Assembly: GCA_030248215.1 (NCBI GenBank)
Contig: JASANG010001056.1
Span: 62,001-126,000, forward strand
DNA from: Enoplolaimus lenunculus
Lineage: Eukaryota > Nematoda > Enoplea > Enoplida > Thoracostomopsidae
Direction of reading: 5' to 3'
Length of the DNA stretch: 64,000 nucleotides
Position numbers and translations under genes: made by a program. Below, in pieces: positions 12,301 through 24,300 of this stretch (the first letter of the stretch is position 1; every line of letters begins with the position of its first letter). The notes below the pieces were generated by a model. It ran no database searches. It was not told the DNA's origin and saw only the letters and a program-made list of their open reading frames with translations.

Positions 12301-15300
12301 ATCTAGCGGACGGCGATGAATACCAGTCGTTGATTGGCTTGTCTGTCCTTCTCGGACGGCGATTCGTGCTTAGTTGCCTGCGACCATTGGTCGCGGCGAT
12401 TCGTCTGCCTAACTGCGACGACGTGTAAAACTCAGGACGAACTCAGCCTTGCTACCCTTACAGTATGACCGTGTCATCCTACCTTTTGCAGAAAACCTCA
12501 TTTAAACACCCATTCCGATAATCTATCGACAAAATAGCATATACGGACACAGAGTGGGACTTCACCTGCGGGTAAACGCGGGTCGGATAAAGAGCTCGTT
12601 CGAGTAAAAAAATTGACAGTTTTTACAAGCGCCAAAATTTTCTGATATTGTCCGCTTTACTTCTGGTCAGTTGATGTGCAGCGCTATGGCAGTGCTTTAC
12701 TAAGTTGGGTTCCAAATTTCGTTGTTTCAAATAAAATGTCAAGTGTGAAATTAATTACAGCTACATCGGAAACCTTCATAAAATTGTAAATCACCACCGA
12801 TCCTTAAAATACTGGATACACTTCAGGCGCGGGTAAAATGTGGGTGGGCCGCGGGTAGACCTTTTAAACGCGGGTACACCGGCGGGTGAAAAATTTTCAA
12901 TTGCGATTGCCGGGTAAAAAATCGATACCCACATCTCACTCAGTATGGACATAACCAAGTTTACCAGTTGTTTTTCCAAAGATGTACAGTATCTCTATCA
13001 ACAATTCCAGCTTTTGAAGCTTGTTGGTCCAAAAAATCAAAAATATATTTGACACAACTTGGCGACGACTTTGATGTGCTGAATACGGTTCGTAAAAATG
13101 TATCGATAAATTGTAGCAAAGTGCCCTGACAAAAAGGTGAAAAGAATGTCAAAAAGCGCTCCCGTAATACAAACTAAAACACACACAACAAATTCATTTA
13201 TCATTAATTGTAATCACTTCCCAATGCATCTGGCCATTCCAGTTGTTTAAAATTAAATCTTTATTATTTACACTTATTTTTTTCTTCTATGAAATTACAC
13301 AAAAAATTAAACTATCGCTTCTAAATGCTATTTCAAGATAGTGTACACTATGCCACTTTAAGCTTTGCTAATTAACACGTTTATACATTAGCTAAATTTA
13401 AAAACTGAATGTGACAAAATATTAATTCTACAAAACTTGGCCATTTGAGCTACAGTCAATAATATAATTAACCAAAAAAACCTACCTTAACAGTAAGTAA
13501 ACGTGTCAGGTATATTTCTGATATTAACGTTTCTGACGCTTCAGCGTTGTCGGCGGTATTTTCCGGCTTTCTTAAGTGATACTTCTGAAAAAATATATAC
13601 TTAAAAATGAAATGTAATTAGTGTGCTGTTAAATGAAACAAATTGTCATACGTCTAGCGTCTTGCTCGTTTCGCTCACGAGGTTTTTTTCAATTAGTCTT
13701 CTACATGTGGCATACGATTCTCATCCTGGTCCACTGCATGTGTTATATTCGACGCAGAGACATGTCAAGTATACATAAGTTTCAATATAAATTACGTCAA
13801 ATAATGAAAACAATTGCAACCACAGCTTCTAAACTTACACAGCTATTCACAATATTAAAAAGTAACCTCAAAGGCCGAATAATTCACTGGTTGTTGCTTC
13901 TTAAGCTTTTTGGTCAAATCTCTTGCAGACGTCTTGCTGCCATACAAAGACAAAAGACCTAAAAGGAATTGCAGAAATAACAATTATAAATGTGAAAAAG
14001 ATTACTTGAAAAAGAACAAAACTGTGTTAATATAATCTTTAACTATTTTACTTTATGAACTAACCTTTAAATACTGTAGCACAGATAATTTACCGTGCTA
14101 AATCCAGTTAACGGCTATCGTTTACTCATTTGCTCATCTGAATAAAATGTTCTGTTACAGATTTTGGTGCCAATTTCTGTCAGGTTCCGCAAAGTTTTCG
14201 TCCTTGTCTTGTTTAAGATTTTTCACTCGTGATTGAGTTCTCCGTAAAACACGACAATCATTACGATTTATTGTTTCCTTTTATTTTCAGATATACTGTT
14301 ACGCAAATCTCTGTGACTGAAAAAATGGTTTGGGTTCCAACTCGAACCTATCCGTCCAAACTCGAATCTATTCGTATATTTGGACAAAGAATTAGTGTTT
14401 ACATTAGATCGACTCGCAGGTTATGTGTCTGGTTAATAGCAGCCTTTAAATCCGTTACGTCTATAGAACGGAAGGAAAAAATCGACAGATGTTACGTTCG
14501 AAACAAAAAACTAACATGAACCATAACGCATCTGTACAAAAACTGGACGCAGTTTCACCAACCATAAATTTAACTAAGTATTGTTGTGCACGACAACTCA
14601 TATTTTTCAATCATGACATAGCTATTTCAATATTGTCGCCGTAATATAATCACATTGGTCCATTACTCAAATTTTTGATATGTTCGTCATAATCCATTCG
14701 AGATGTTGACGGTATTGGTTGGGGTTCGTTCAATTTTTCAACAAGCTTCATTGTGGCGTTGTTTGGAATCTAAAATTAATTACACAAGGGCATTAATCGT
14801 TACGTTTTAAAAACGCATGAAGATTACCTACACGCTATGAGAAATTCAGATGGAGTTGATTGAGTTGTCTGAAGTTTTACCAAAAAAATCAAGTTAGCCT
14901 TGATTGTGCATATGTAATTGTTACGAAGATTGTATTAACAGATCTACTGTTGTTAGCGTAATTGAAGACGTTCGAAAAGCTAAATACCATGCTGTTGTCA
15001 TAGAAATATCAACAATTATACTCAGAGGTATATATAACGAGGAAAATGGTAATATATTTTCTCCTGAAATTCTTGCAATTACGATGCAACAAGTCGCTTT
15101 CATTGGCTTCCAAATTACCTGTTAGATGTTCGCTACTTTCGACTACATTCAAATGTTATGGTTTACTTCTTGCATAAACAGATTTTAGCATTTTCAAGCC
15201 TAGCTCACAGTTTACTCTATTAAATTACGCTATATCTGTACTGTGTTTGCCAAAATTGCACTTCAAACTCGTATTTTATCAGCCAAAAATACCTGATAAT

Positions 15301-18300
15301 GGCGTAGTGTATTGACACGCAGCCAGCGTTTACTGTTATCAATTTCATTTGAATCGTCAAAATTTCGTAAAACCACAATTTGGTCACCGGTTTGCCAAAC
15401 TGAATAAAAAGGGTTTGCTGCATATAATTTTATTAACTGATTTTCAATAAAATGAACAATGAACAAAGAAGCAAATACTGAACCACAGATTACCTGCCAC
15501 TTAGACCGATATTGATAACTGTGGTACATTATTTTATATTTGACTCAATTTAAAGTTAAAATAATGCCTGATAATTAAGCTCGGTCAGCTTACTTTAAAG
15601 CAGCATAATTGCTCCATGAGTTTATTGAACGCTATCTACCAAACATGTAACTCTGCTGAAGTCTAATATAAACAAAGCCCACCACTAAATTTACAATATG
15701 GAAAACAAACAAAACAAAACAGTTTGTTTAATTTTAACAAAACAAACAAATGTAATCCTTGACTCAGAAGTTTGAATCTTTAGGTCAAATGCTTGAATTT
15801 GTATGTCAAGTGCGTTATAGGTCAACTTCGCACAATATACAATTAACAATGGCTGGGTTTCTGAAACCCTACTCAAGTACGACAGTACGAGCTCCCAACT
15901 ATTTTGCCGTTTTTAAAAACGTACTTACCCTGGTAAAATTTTTCAACGAAGGGAATGCGGTCTGCGTTCCTGAGTGAGTCTTTCTATAAGTTAGGTAAAT
16001 ACTTAGGTCGCTGACTAAATTTGATATGCTCCAAATTGACCGCTCTGGTATACTAACCTTGGTCTAACTGAAATTGTAGTCTAATGATATCTCATTAATA
16101 TAAAGCAAAACTATTAGTTACTTGTCACAATAAAGGCCGATATTTGGTGTTTCTTTGGTTGCGCTCGAAAATTTAAGTACTTACTTAAGCATAACTTAAG
16201 TAAATACTTAAATAAGATTTCAGAAACCCAGCCATTGTCATTAAACTAAAATTAGCTTTAAATTATATATGATATGCTTACTTAAGTCCACTTGATTTCG
16301 CGAAGGTTGCATTGAAAACGGTGTTGTTTTGTAAATCGCATCAAAACATTTGATTTTTGTTTGGTCGACTGTGTCAACATCTAACACTTGGACAACATGA
16401 TCGGAGCAACCATCCAGGGCAGTTACATTAATCACCTGAAACTGTTTTTGTAGTTAACAAAATCACGACTATATAATAGGCACAACTATTTTCAATTGAT
16501 AAATAAATCAATGTCAATTTTATTTATGCGTAGTTTATTAGGAACACAAATTTGAAAATAACATTTCATTCAAATGTTATTTTCAATTGACAAATAAATC
16601 AATGCCAATTTTATTTATACGTAGTTTATAAGGAATAGAAATTTGAAAATAACATTTCATTCAAATGTTTCAATTCGATTCTGACAAAACTACTTCAAAC
16701 ATTAATTTCGGTATTGCCCTTTTACCACCCAGGCCGACCATAGTACCTGGACCGCAACCGGGAAAACCCATCAGTCATGGGGCTGCAATAAATTTGCGCC
16801 TGACCACACAAGTTTAACTAAAAGCCAGCTTTTTATATGGTTAATATACTTTTAAGACTTGAGTATGCTGCTATAAATATTAACATTATACTTTGAGTAA
16901 ATGAATCATATTTTGCACTGAACATAGTGTGGTCCAGGATACTTATTGTACGTTTATAAAACACAAACTAGTAATTTGTGGACTATAATTATTAAAATAA
17001 TCTATTGATTCATACTCGTAACACGGACCCCGACCTTTTGTACCACTACCCCCGCCTTTCATTCGGCTCACTACAGTACATGGGGTCCCATATCATAGGC
17101 GGGGTGGCTTAAGATATCCCAGGCGCGTCCTCTGTTGAACGTTCGTTGGATCGCGAAAAATTGAACACTTTTAGACTCAGCTCATACGGGTATATCGAGT
17201 GATATATAAAATGGTTTCTTTCGCAAAAAATTTTACGGCACAACGAAAGGACCTTGGCACGAAAAAATTCGAATTTTTTTGAAACTCAAATTTAAGTACG
17301 TACAAACTGCACTAAGCTTTTCATCCATTTGGCTAGAAAACATTACGAACATGAGATTAACTATGGACCGCTTGTGGAAGCTGTATTTGCCTTACTAATT
17401 CCATATACTCGACTCCTTGACCAAGCATTACTGCATTTGAAAGTGAATAGCGAACATGATGCGTTATTTCATCCTGGGGTCCTTTGTACGTTTGTTGCTT
17501 GATTGAGTAGTACAAAATAAATAAATCAGATCCGGCGACATCCTGTTAAATGTAATTCCATTTGACAATTTATGGTGTAAAATAATACGCAGCATTTGTT
17601 AAGAAGAACAAAAAATCAACCTTTTATATACATTGCTTTATCGTTTCCGCAACGGAAAAAAATCACACTTATCATGCGTTAATTTAACTGATCACAGTGG
17701 CAATTTGTTTAAATGAAATAAAATTAGAAAAAACAAAGCCAATAGAAACCAGGAAAAGTTTATTATACCAAAATTGTTTTCAAAACAGGGGTTATCTTGT
17801 CACTAAATTACAAAGAACTTACCAGAAGATATTTATACATTTGCAACGATAACCAACCACCAATCATGCGTTCAGCAATTGATTTTGATCTTCTAAACAG
17901 TACTTTTATTTCTAGCTCAGAAGTCAATGTCTGGCGTATTAATTTTGCGATTAACACTTTAATGAGATGAATCGCAAATTCAGGTCGATCCTGCAACAAC
18001 AAAACCAAATTCTCAATAATTGCAAATAGCTGTGTAGGAAAAAACCTAAAAACGTTTTTAAGATTGACAAAAATTGTAGCATATAAATTTCGCGTTTCTT
18101 CGTTATTTTTTTAAATTTCTTCGAACTTCAGATTTTCAATAAATAATTTCAGTCAAATGCTAGCACTTAAAACAAACAACGGTGGTGAACAAAAATTGAC
18201 CGAAACACAGCAAAAGCACAAAATTTAAAAATGTTATTGTTTTGATAAAGTTGTCAAATTAATATCAAGTAAAATAATGTTCATTAAATAAAAGAAAAAC

Positions 18301-21300
18301 AAACAGGATTAAGCTTGGATTTAGGTTTAGGGTTAATAGGCATTAGCTTAATTTTATCCGCAGTAAAATAATAAACAGCAATGTGTTGGGCGACTTTTGC
18401 CTTCTATCAAATTAACACGATTGTGGTAGAAAGTAAACAATTTCCGAATTTTTGTAATTTCTGAGCATACCGTTTTCAACTAATTTTGATCCAAAATAAA
18501 ATCTAAACCCATCACTAACCTGATAAATTACTAACAACAATGATCCAACATAGACGGCATCTTTTGTGTAGAACGTTTTTGACGATTCTAACGCATCAAC
18601 CATACATGTGACAAACACTTCATTATGCAAAAGAAAGTGAAATAAGCGTAACGTTTCAGTGTTGTTGTCGTTGATCTAAAAATAATAATATAAAAACTGC
18701 ATCCTTTTCAGTTATGCGCCCTGGAATACGGGAATACGCAATTTTCATGTGTCGTCGATGCTGCTATATCCAGCCCCTCTCTTGCTAGTGGAATAAAGTG
18801 CAGTATTACCAAATCTGATTAGATGCCGGTGTAGTGCCAAATTCTCCCCTGCCATACTTCATTCTGTGACTGTCACATTTTTCCTTGCCGTATTTTCATC
18901 TTTTCCGAGCAGAATAAGACCGGACGTCGAAATTCGGGACACCGCAACAGAGCCGGATAGTGAACTTTCTATAGAAAACGACATCGGACGTCAACAGGAT
19001 AGTACAATGGATTTTAGATTAGTCTCTTGAAACAAGTGATGCGTATCTAACATTTTTTCGCATCTGGGTATTCGAAATTTATTTTAGTGTTTTTAGGTGT
19101 CTGAACCTGAATATTTGTTGTTTAATCCGTTTCAACTCGTAGCTCTCACGCTAGTTCCCTGACACTCAAAATGATTATTTTAAGAGTAAAAAGAACATGT
19201 ATTATGTTTCGAATTATACATATTTGCGTTATCTTAATGAAACAGCGTTGGTTTATGGTTTAGCTCGTCTTCAAGTGTTTTGAACTATTGCAACAACTAA
19301 GTGCAGGCTAAACCATCCTCCAAATCTAATGAAACGGTTCTACCTTCGATCTTGCTCTTTGAAATATACCCGTACCCCCTATACGGAAAAAACCCTTGTG
19401 GGATGACTGAGTAATTTCAACTAATTAGAAAACTTTCACGATAAGCTATGCTGCCATGAGTTGAAATCAAAAATATTTATAGTATTTTTCCAACGCCAAG
19501 AGTCTAAAATGTTGTAAAAACGAAAATATGACAAGAGGAAAATATGACAGGTGAACAAATAGCACTCGAAAGGGACAAAACTATGGACACGACACCGGCG
19601 TTAATCTAAAACAATAAATTTCATACGTACTGATGAGTTACAGATGTACAGTTCATCAGGATTCGAAGGAAATAGCAACTGCATTGCGTAGTCGTCAAAC
19701 GTTCGAAAAGGCACTCCGGAACTTCCATTGTCATGAAATTCAACAATCTGAGTGTGCAGTTCGGCAAATACTGTAATTTTTTTCAATAAAACATTACGAA
19801 ATTTAATAAAATTTTATGAATTTTAAATTTAAAAAAACGCCACGTATCTCTCTATATTTGAAACCACGCAAATATATTCTGTCTGCCATTGTGGTAAAAC
19901 TGAGTATTAATTCCAGCTCAATGCAAGCAATATGCTAAATGGCATGGTCAACACACATGAAGCAGCAAAGTTGAGCCATGTAAGATTTTGGTTCATTGTT
20001 TACTTTGAGGGATGTAACAGTATAGTATAATCATATTCCTAAGCCTAAGCCTAAGCGTAAGGATAGGCCTATAAGTAAGACTAAGTTATGTCTAAGCCTA
20101 ACGCGAAGCAAAAAAAATAGTCAAATGATAAGCAAAAGCACGCAATTCTCTTACGACTAAGTTATGTCTAAGCCTAACGCGAAGCAAATACAATAGTCAA
20201 ATGATAACCAAAAGCACGCAATTCTCTTACGATTACGTTATATCGTCTAAGCCTAACGCGAAGCAAAAACAATAGTCAAATGATAAGCAAAAGCACGCAA
20301 TTCTCTTACACTGTTTGCATTCTTTAGCAGTTTTCAATTCAATGTACCGTATTTGACGTTTTAAACTGCCAACTTCTTTTGAGTAACGATTTGAAAGCCG
20401 CCGAAATGCAAATATACCCAATATAATCAGAATTAAAGCAGTTGTTGCGACAATGGCTTAAATTATTAAATCAAGCTCACGTACAGTTCCTCCCGCATAG
20501 TTAAATTTCAGTTTAGGAAAAGTCTTACTTACGTATGCATAGGTCTGTATATATTAGCTTTCGCCTAGTCTCAACCTTAAATGTACCGGGAAGTGTAGAA
20601 GAGCCGAATTTATCACTGTTTCAGCACTGCAAAAATGATGAGTCAAATTGACTCTCTCCGAAATAGGCTTTTCCTGACTTCACAAATTGAGTCAAAGTTC
20701 GACTCCGCCAGTGTCAAATTGAGTCGAATTTGACTCAAGCGGAGTCAAATTTTGACTCAGTTTGTGTAGTCAGGAAAAGTCTATTTCGGAGAGAGAGTCA
20801 ATTTGGCTCACCATTTTTTTGCAGTGAGTATAGATTAGATTATCATTAGATTGGGTATGCAATTTTAACTCATTCGGCTAAAAAGTCTGTCATTTTGCTA
20901 GCTCAATCTCGAGTGGGCGGGATCTTTGTAAAAACGTCGAGATAAAAATCAGTATATCAAAATTTGGAACTTGTCGCAAAAGTTTCATATGTTTTTAGCA
21001 GTTTTTGCTTAAAGTAACGGTAACAACAAGTTTTTAGGCTTTCTGTTTTGAAAACAATAATTTTCAACAACGGGGACTTCTCGAGTGGAAGGACTGAACG
21101 TAAGGCATTTGTCGAATGGAGGCATTAGGCAGAGTAACGGCCCTGCCCATTCCCGCTCCCTCAAGCGAAATACCAGAGTTGTCATAAAACTAACATTGTA
21201 GGGTGGCATTATGCTTGTGTCGCAACACGAGACTCTGCCTCATGTTTTGTTTCTGATGTCGAAAGGTCGATGTCCGGCCATCTGTTCGTTCGATGAGAAT

Positions 21301-24300
21301 ATCAGAAGTCCCTGAACGGATTTTGATAATTTTTTGTTTGAAAGCTTACTATTCTGAGATATTAGGACTTTTTAGATTTATTTCACTAATTATTAGGATT
21401 ACAAAGCAATTTGCTTTCACAGTTCTAAAGGGTTTTTGGATACAAAGACTCTAAATTAACTTCTTATAAACCTTCAAAACAAAAATGAATAGCCAGCTAT
21501 TAACAAATTAGCATATTTCATATTAGTATTCTAAGTATGGCAGTTGAGTTGGGAATTATTATTTTTATAAACGTTTGTGTGCTGTTGGTTTTAGGGTTTT
21601 TCGGTATAGGAAATTTAAATACAGCGTTTAGAAATTGGAACACTAAAAATTAGTTAGCTAAACGCAAATTAGCAAATTAACTACGCCAATTATAGTATTT
21701 AAGTGCGTAGAAGTATTTGGATTTATCGGTGCACAACTCTAGGTTTCGTACGGTTTCGTACGGCGCCGAAAGGCAACGAGTATAGTTCTACTTGTCAAAA
21801 CCGTATTGTAAATTTTAAATATGACATCATTTTGGGTACAGTGTCTCGGAGACTGAACCTTTTTAGTTTTAATCTCCCGTATACTGATGCTTTTTTGCTT
21901 CAATATTCCGGACACTGAAACCAAAAAGCTTCATTATACCGGACGTTGAAGCCAAACAAGCTTCAGCTTCCTGGACACTGAAGACGAAAGCTACAGTATC
22001 CCAGACACTGAAGATTTTTTGGCTTCAGTATCCCGCTATCATACTACCCTGTTGAAAGTTACCTGGTGTACGCATGATATTGTGGAAGTTGCATAAGTAT
22101 TGTGCCAGATCCTTAACTGTAAGACAGTAACAACCCCAAATCCGTTTGCAGTCACTAATATTTAAATGTGATCTGCTAAAATGTGCTCTGTATGCAACAG
22201 AATTTGTAATGCCCGAATATCGTTCTAACAGTAAATTGGTTTAATGTTCAGAGCATTGCATGCGTTAATTAATACCACCAGTAGTCATCAAAAACGTTGA
22301 GGTTAAGTTTGTATCCCCTTTATATCCGAAAGCAATATTGATATTATATTACCTGCAATAACATACCACGGTACTTGGGATGAATCACGTGTTAGCGACT
22401 CATAAGTGAAATAGCCAATTGTTTCAACAAAATTCTCTCCAATTCGAACCTAAAACAAATATTGATTCGAATTATGCGTTACGTTGGCTGTTCTACACTT
22501 TGCTCCCGGATTCAGGTTAAGGCTTAAACGTAGGCTGAGGCTTAGGTTAAGGAAAACAGCTGAGGCTTATGTTTAGGAAAACACCTAGGCTTAAACGTTT
22601 TTTAAAACCTAAGCCTAAGCTATTGGAGAAAAGTAACAAAAACCAAATATGGTAATTTTGTTCAAAGGTGCGATGATACCAATGAAGAAAACACCACCAC
22701 AAACGTCGTTTTTGAAATGCAACGACTTTTCACAGTAGTGTTATTATATACTTTAATTATTTAATAAAACGCAAGTTAACACTTGGCACTGTCATCAGAG
22801 CAAACGCCCACGTAAAAGATCAGGGGCGGAAGGTTTTTCCGCGAGACTGTACCAGAGTAAGCTTAAGCATTAGACTACCTTTTTCGCTTAGGCTTAGTGT
22901 TAGGAATAGGTATAAGCTCATTCTATAGCTTAGGCTTAGGCTTAACGGCCCTGTTCTATACATTGGCCAAGGCAGGTAACAAGCATGTTTGTGTATTCCA
23001 GCAGCTCACATACTTTACGTACTTCTCGATTCAGCAGGATTTTACAAAACTAATTTTATGTTTCAACACAGGACCCAGTGTAAGCCGCCCCACCTCAACA
23101 TGGGGTTTGTGACGCTATGCAGAGCGGTGTATATATGTGAACGTACCTTTACTTCAAGCAATATATTTGTTGAATTTTCGGCACTTTGAAGTTCGATGGG
23201 CGGAGTACACAAAATACCAAGATGATCAATCACATTACCCACTGTACACGTTCCATTACCGATTGTTATATCAATATCTGATTTTTCAACATACAATCGC
23301 ATGATCTGTAATTAACATACAACAAAATTCGTTATTTTTTTAGCTTAAATGTGATTTAGCTTAAGTTATAAATGTTCGTTTCAAGCTTACACTTTTTTAA
23401 TGTATTCTCAAATGTGTTTAGCATTTATTACCCACTGATCGAAGCTTCTGTGACTTTCGAACAAATACATGACGAGCTTCGAAATTCAGTAATTTTCTTG
23501 ACTTAAACTTTCTACGCTCCTGCACAAAATTTAAAATACACAGCTGTGCCCGTTCGCGTGTTTGAAAACCTATTGCTAAACTGGCGATAGGTGCTACACA
23601 ACACAGCTGAGAATGTGGCTGCTTACTATAATTTACTACAAACTGCTAGCAATTATTTACAATATTGGTGGAACCAGTTCTGTGCTAAAAAATTTTAAAA
23701 AATGATCCGAACAAAATGCATTCATTAAATTCTTACAGTATGAATATGTTTGGTTCAACAAACATGAGGTGCATTGAAAAAAAATAACAGTCCGTAACCA
23801 AATACTTCTTGGTTGTTACCCTCTTAACAGGCAAAATAAATACCATCCTTACATTATTCGGATCACTACAGTACTTGGTTTTTGGGTACATCTTTCAAAA
23901 TGTTTTGCGTTGCTAAGTTCACTGCTTAAGTAAAAAAACAAGACTTTATAAAAATGCCTTAGCTAGTCAGCAATTAAATACTGAAAATTTTTAAAGCGCA
24001 GCAATACATTAAAATTAAAAACAATAATACCTTAATGAGAATAAAACTATCATCTTGCCGTATGACATTTGTGCCTGAATAATTGAGTGGTTGAAATACA
24101 GGATCAGGATACACAACCATTGAGTAAATATTCGATTGAGTTTGGTTAAACTGCAGATAATACGGTACCGTTATTTCATTGTGAACATACTGTTGCTTCA
24201 CTGGCAACTGAGGGGTTAAACATCTCCATCTAAAATGCCAAAATTTTTCCATCACACGAGAAGTTGACATATTGTTACAAGATCGTCTCCACGAGAAAAC

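Larger units (their letters stand above)
9371..20456 (-). other. Plexin membrane helix and cytoplasmic GAP/RBD exons
   Basis: Exon 20456-20310 carries the membrane helix (IVATTALILIILGIFAF) and the juxtamembrane helix. First GAP segment: 19770-19631, 18675-18520, 17990-17823 (LFRRSKSIAERM, with the Arg pair that aligns to catalytic arginines of plexin GAPs), 17542-17396. Rho-binding insert: 16435-16282 (VDTVDQTKIKCFDAIYK), 15399-15293, 14769-14667, 13958-13867. Second GAP segment: 13584-13486 (EIYLTRLLTVK), 13125-12965, 11167-10955 (CFPLRFWVNIIKNPHFIFD, holding a further conserved Arg), 10312-10162, 9496-9371. All conserved GAP arginines I can align are present, so catalysis should be intact. 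Confidence 0.93.

Noticed and set aside
12230-12960. GC-rich patches with CGGACGGCGAT and GCGGGTA words in the plexin intron
   Set aside because: Suggestive of a decayed element, but I could not identify paired ends or a second copy.
13633-13962. 109-codon plus-strand open frame
   Set aside because: It overlaps the opposite strand of plexin exon 13958-13867 and shows no homology; a chance frame.
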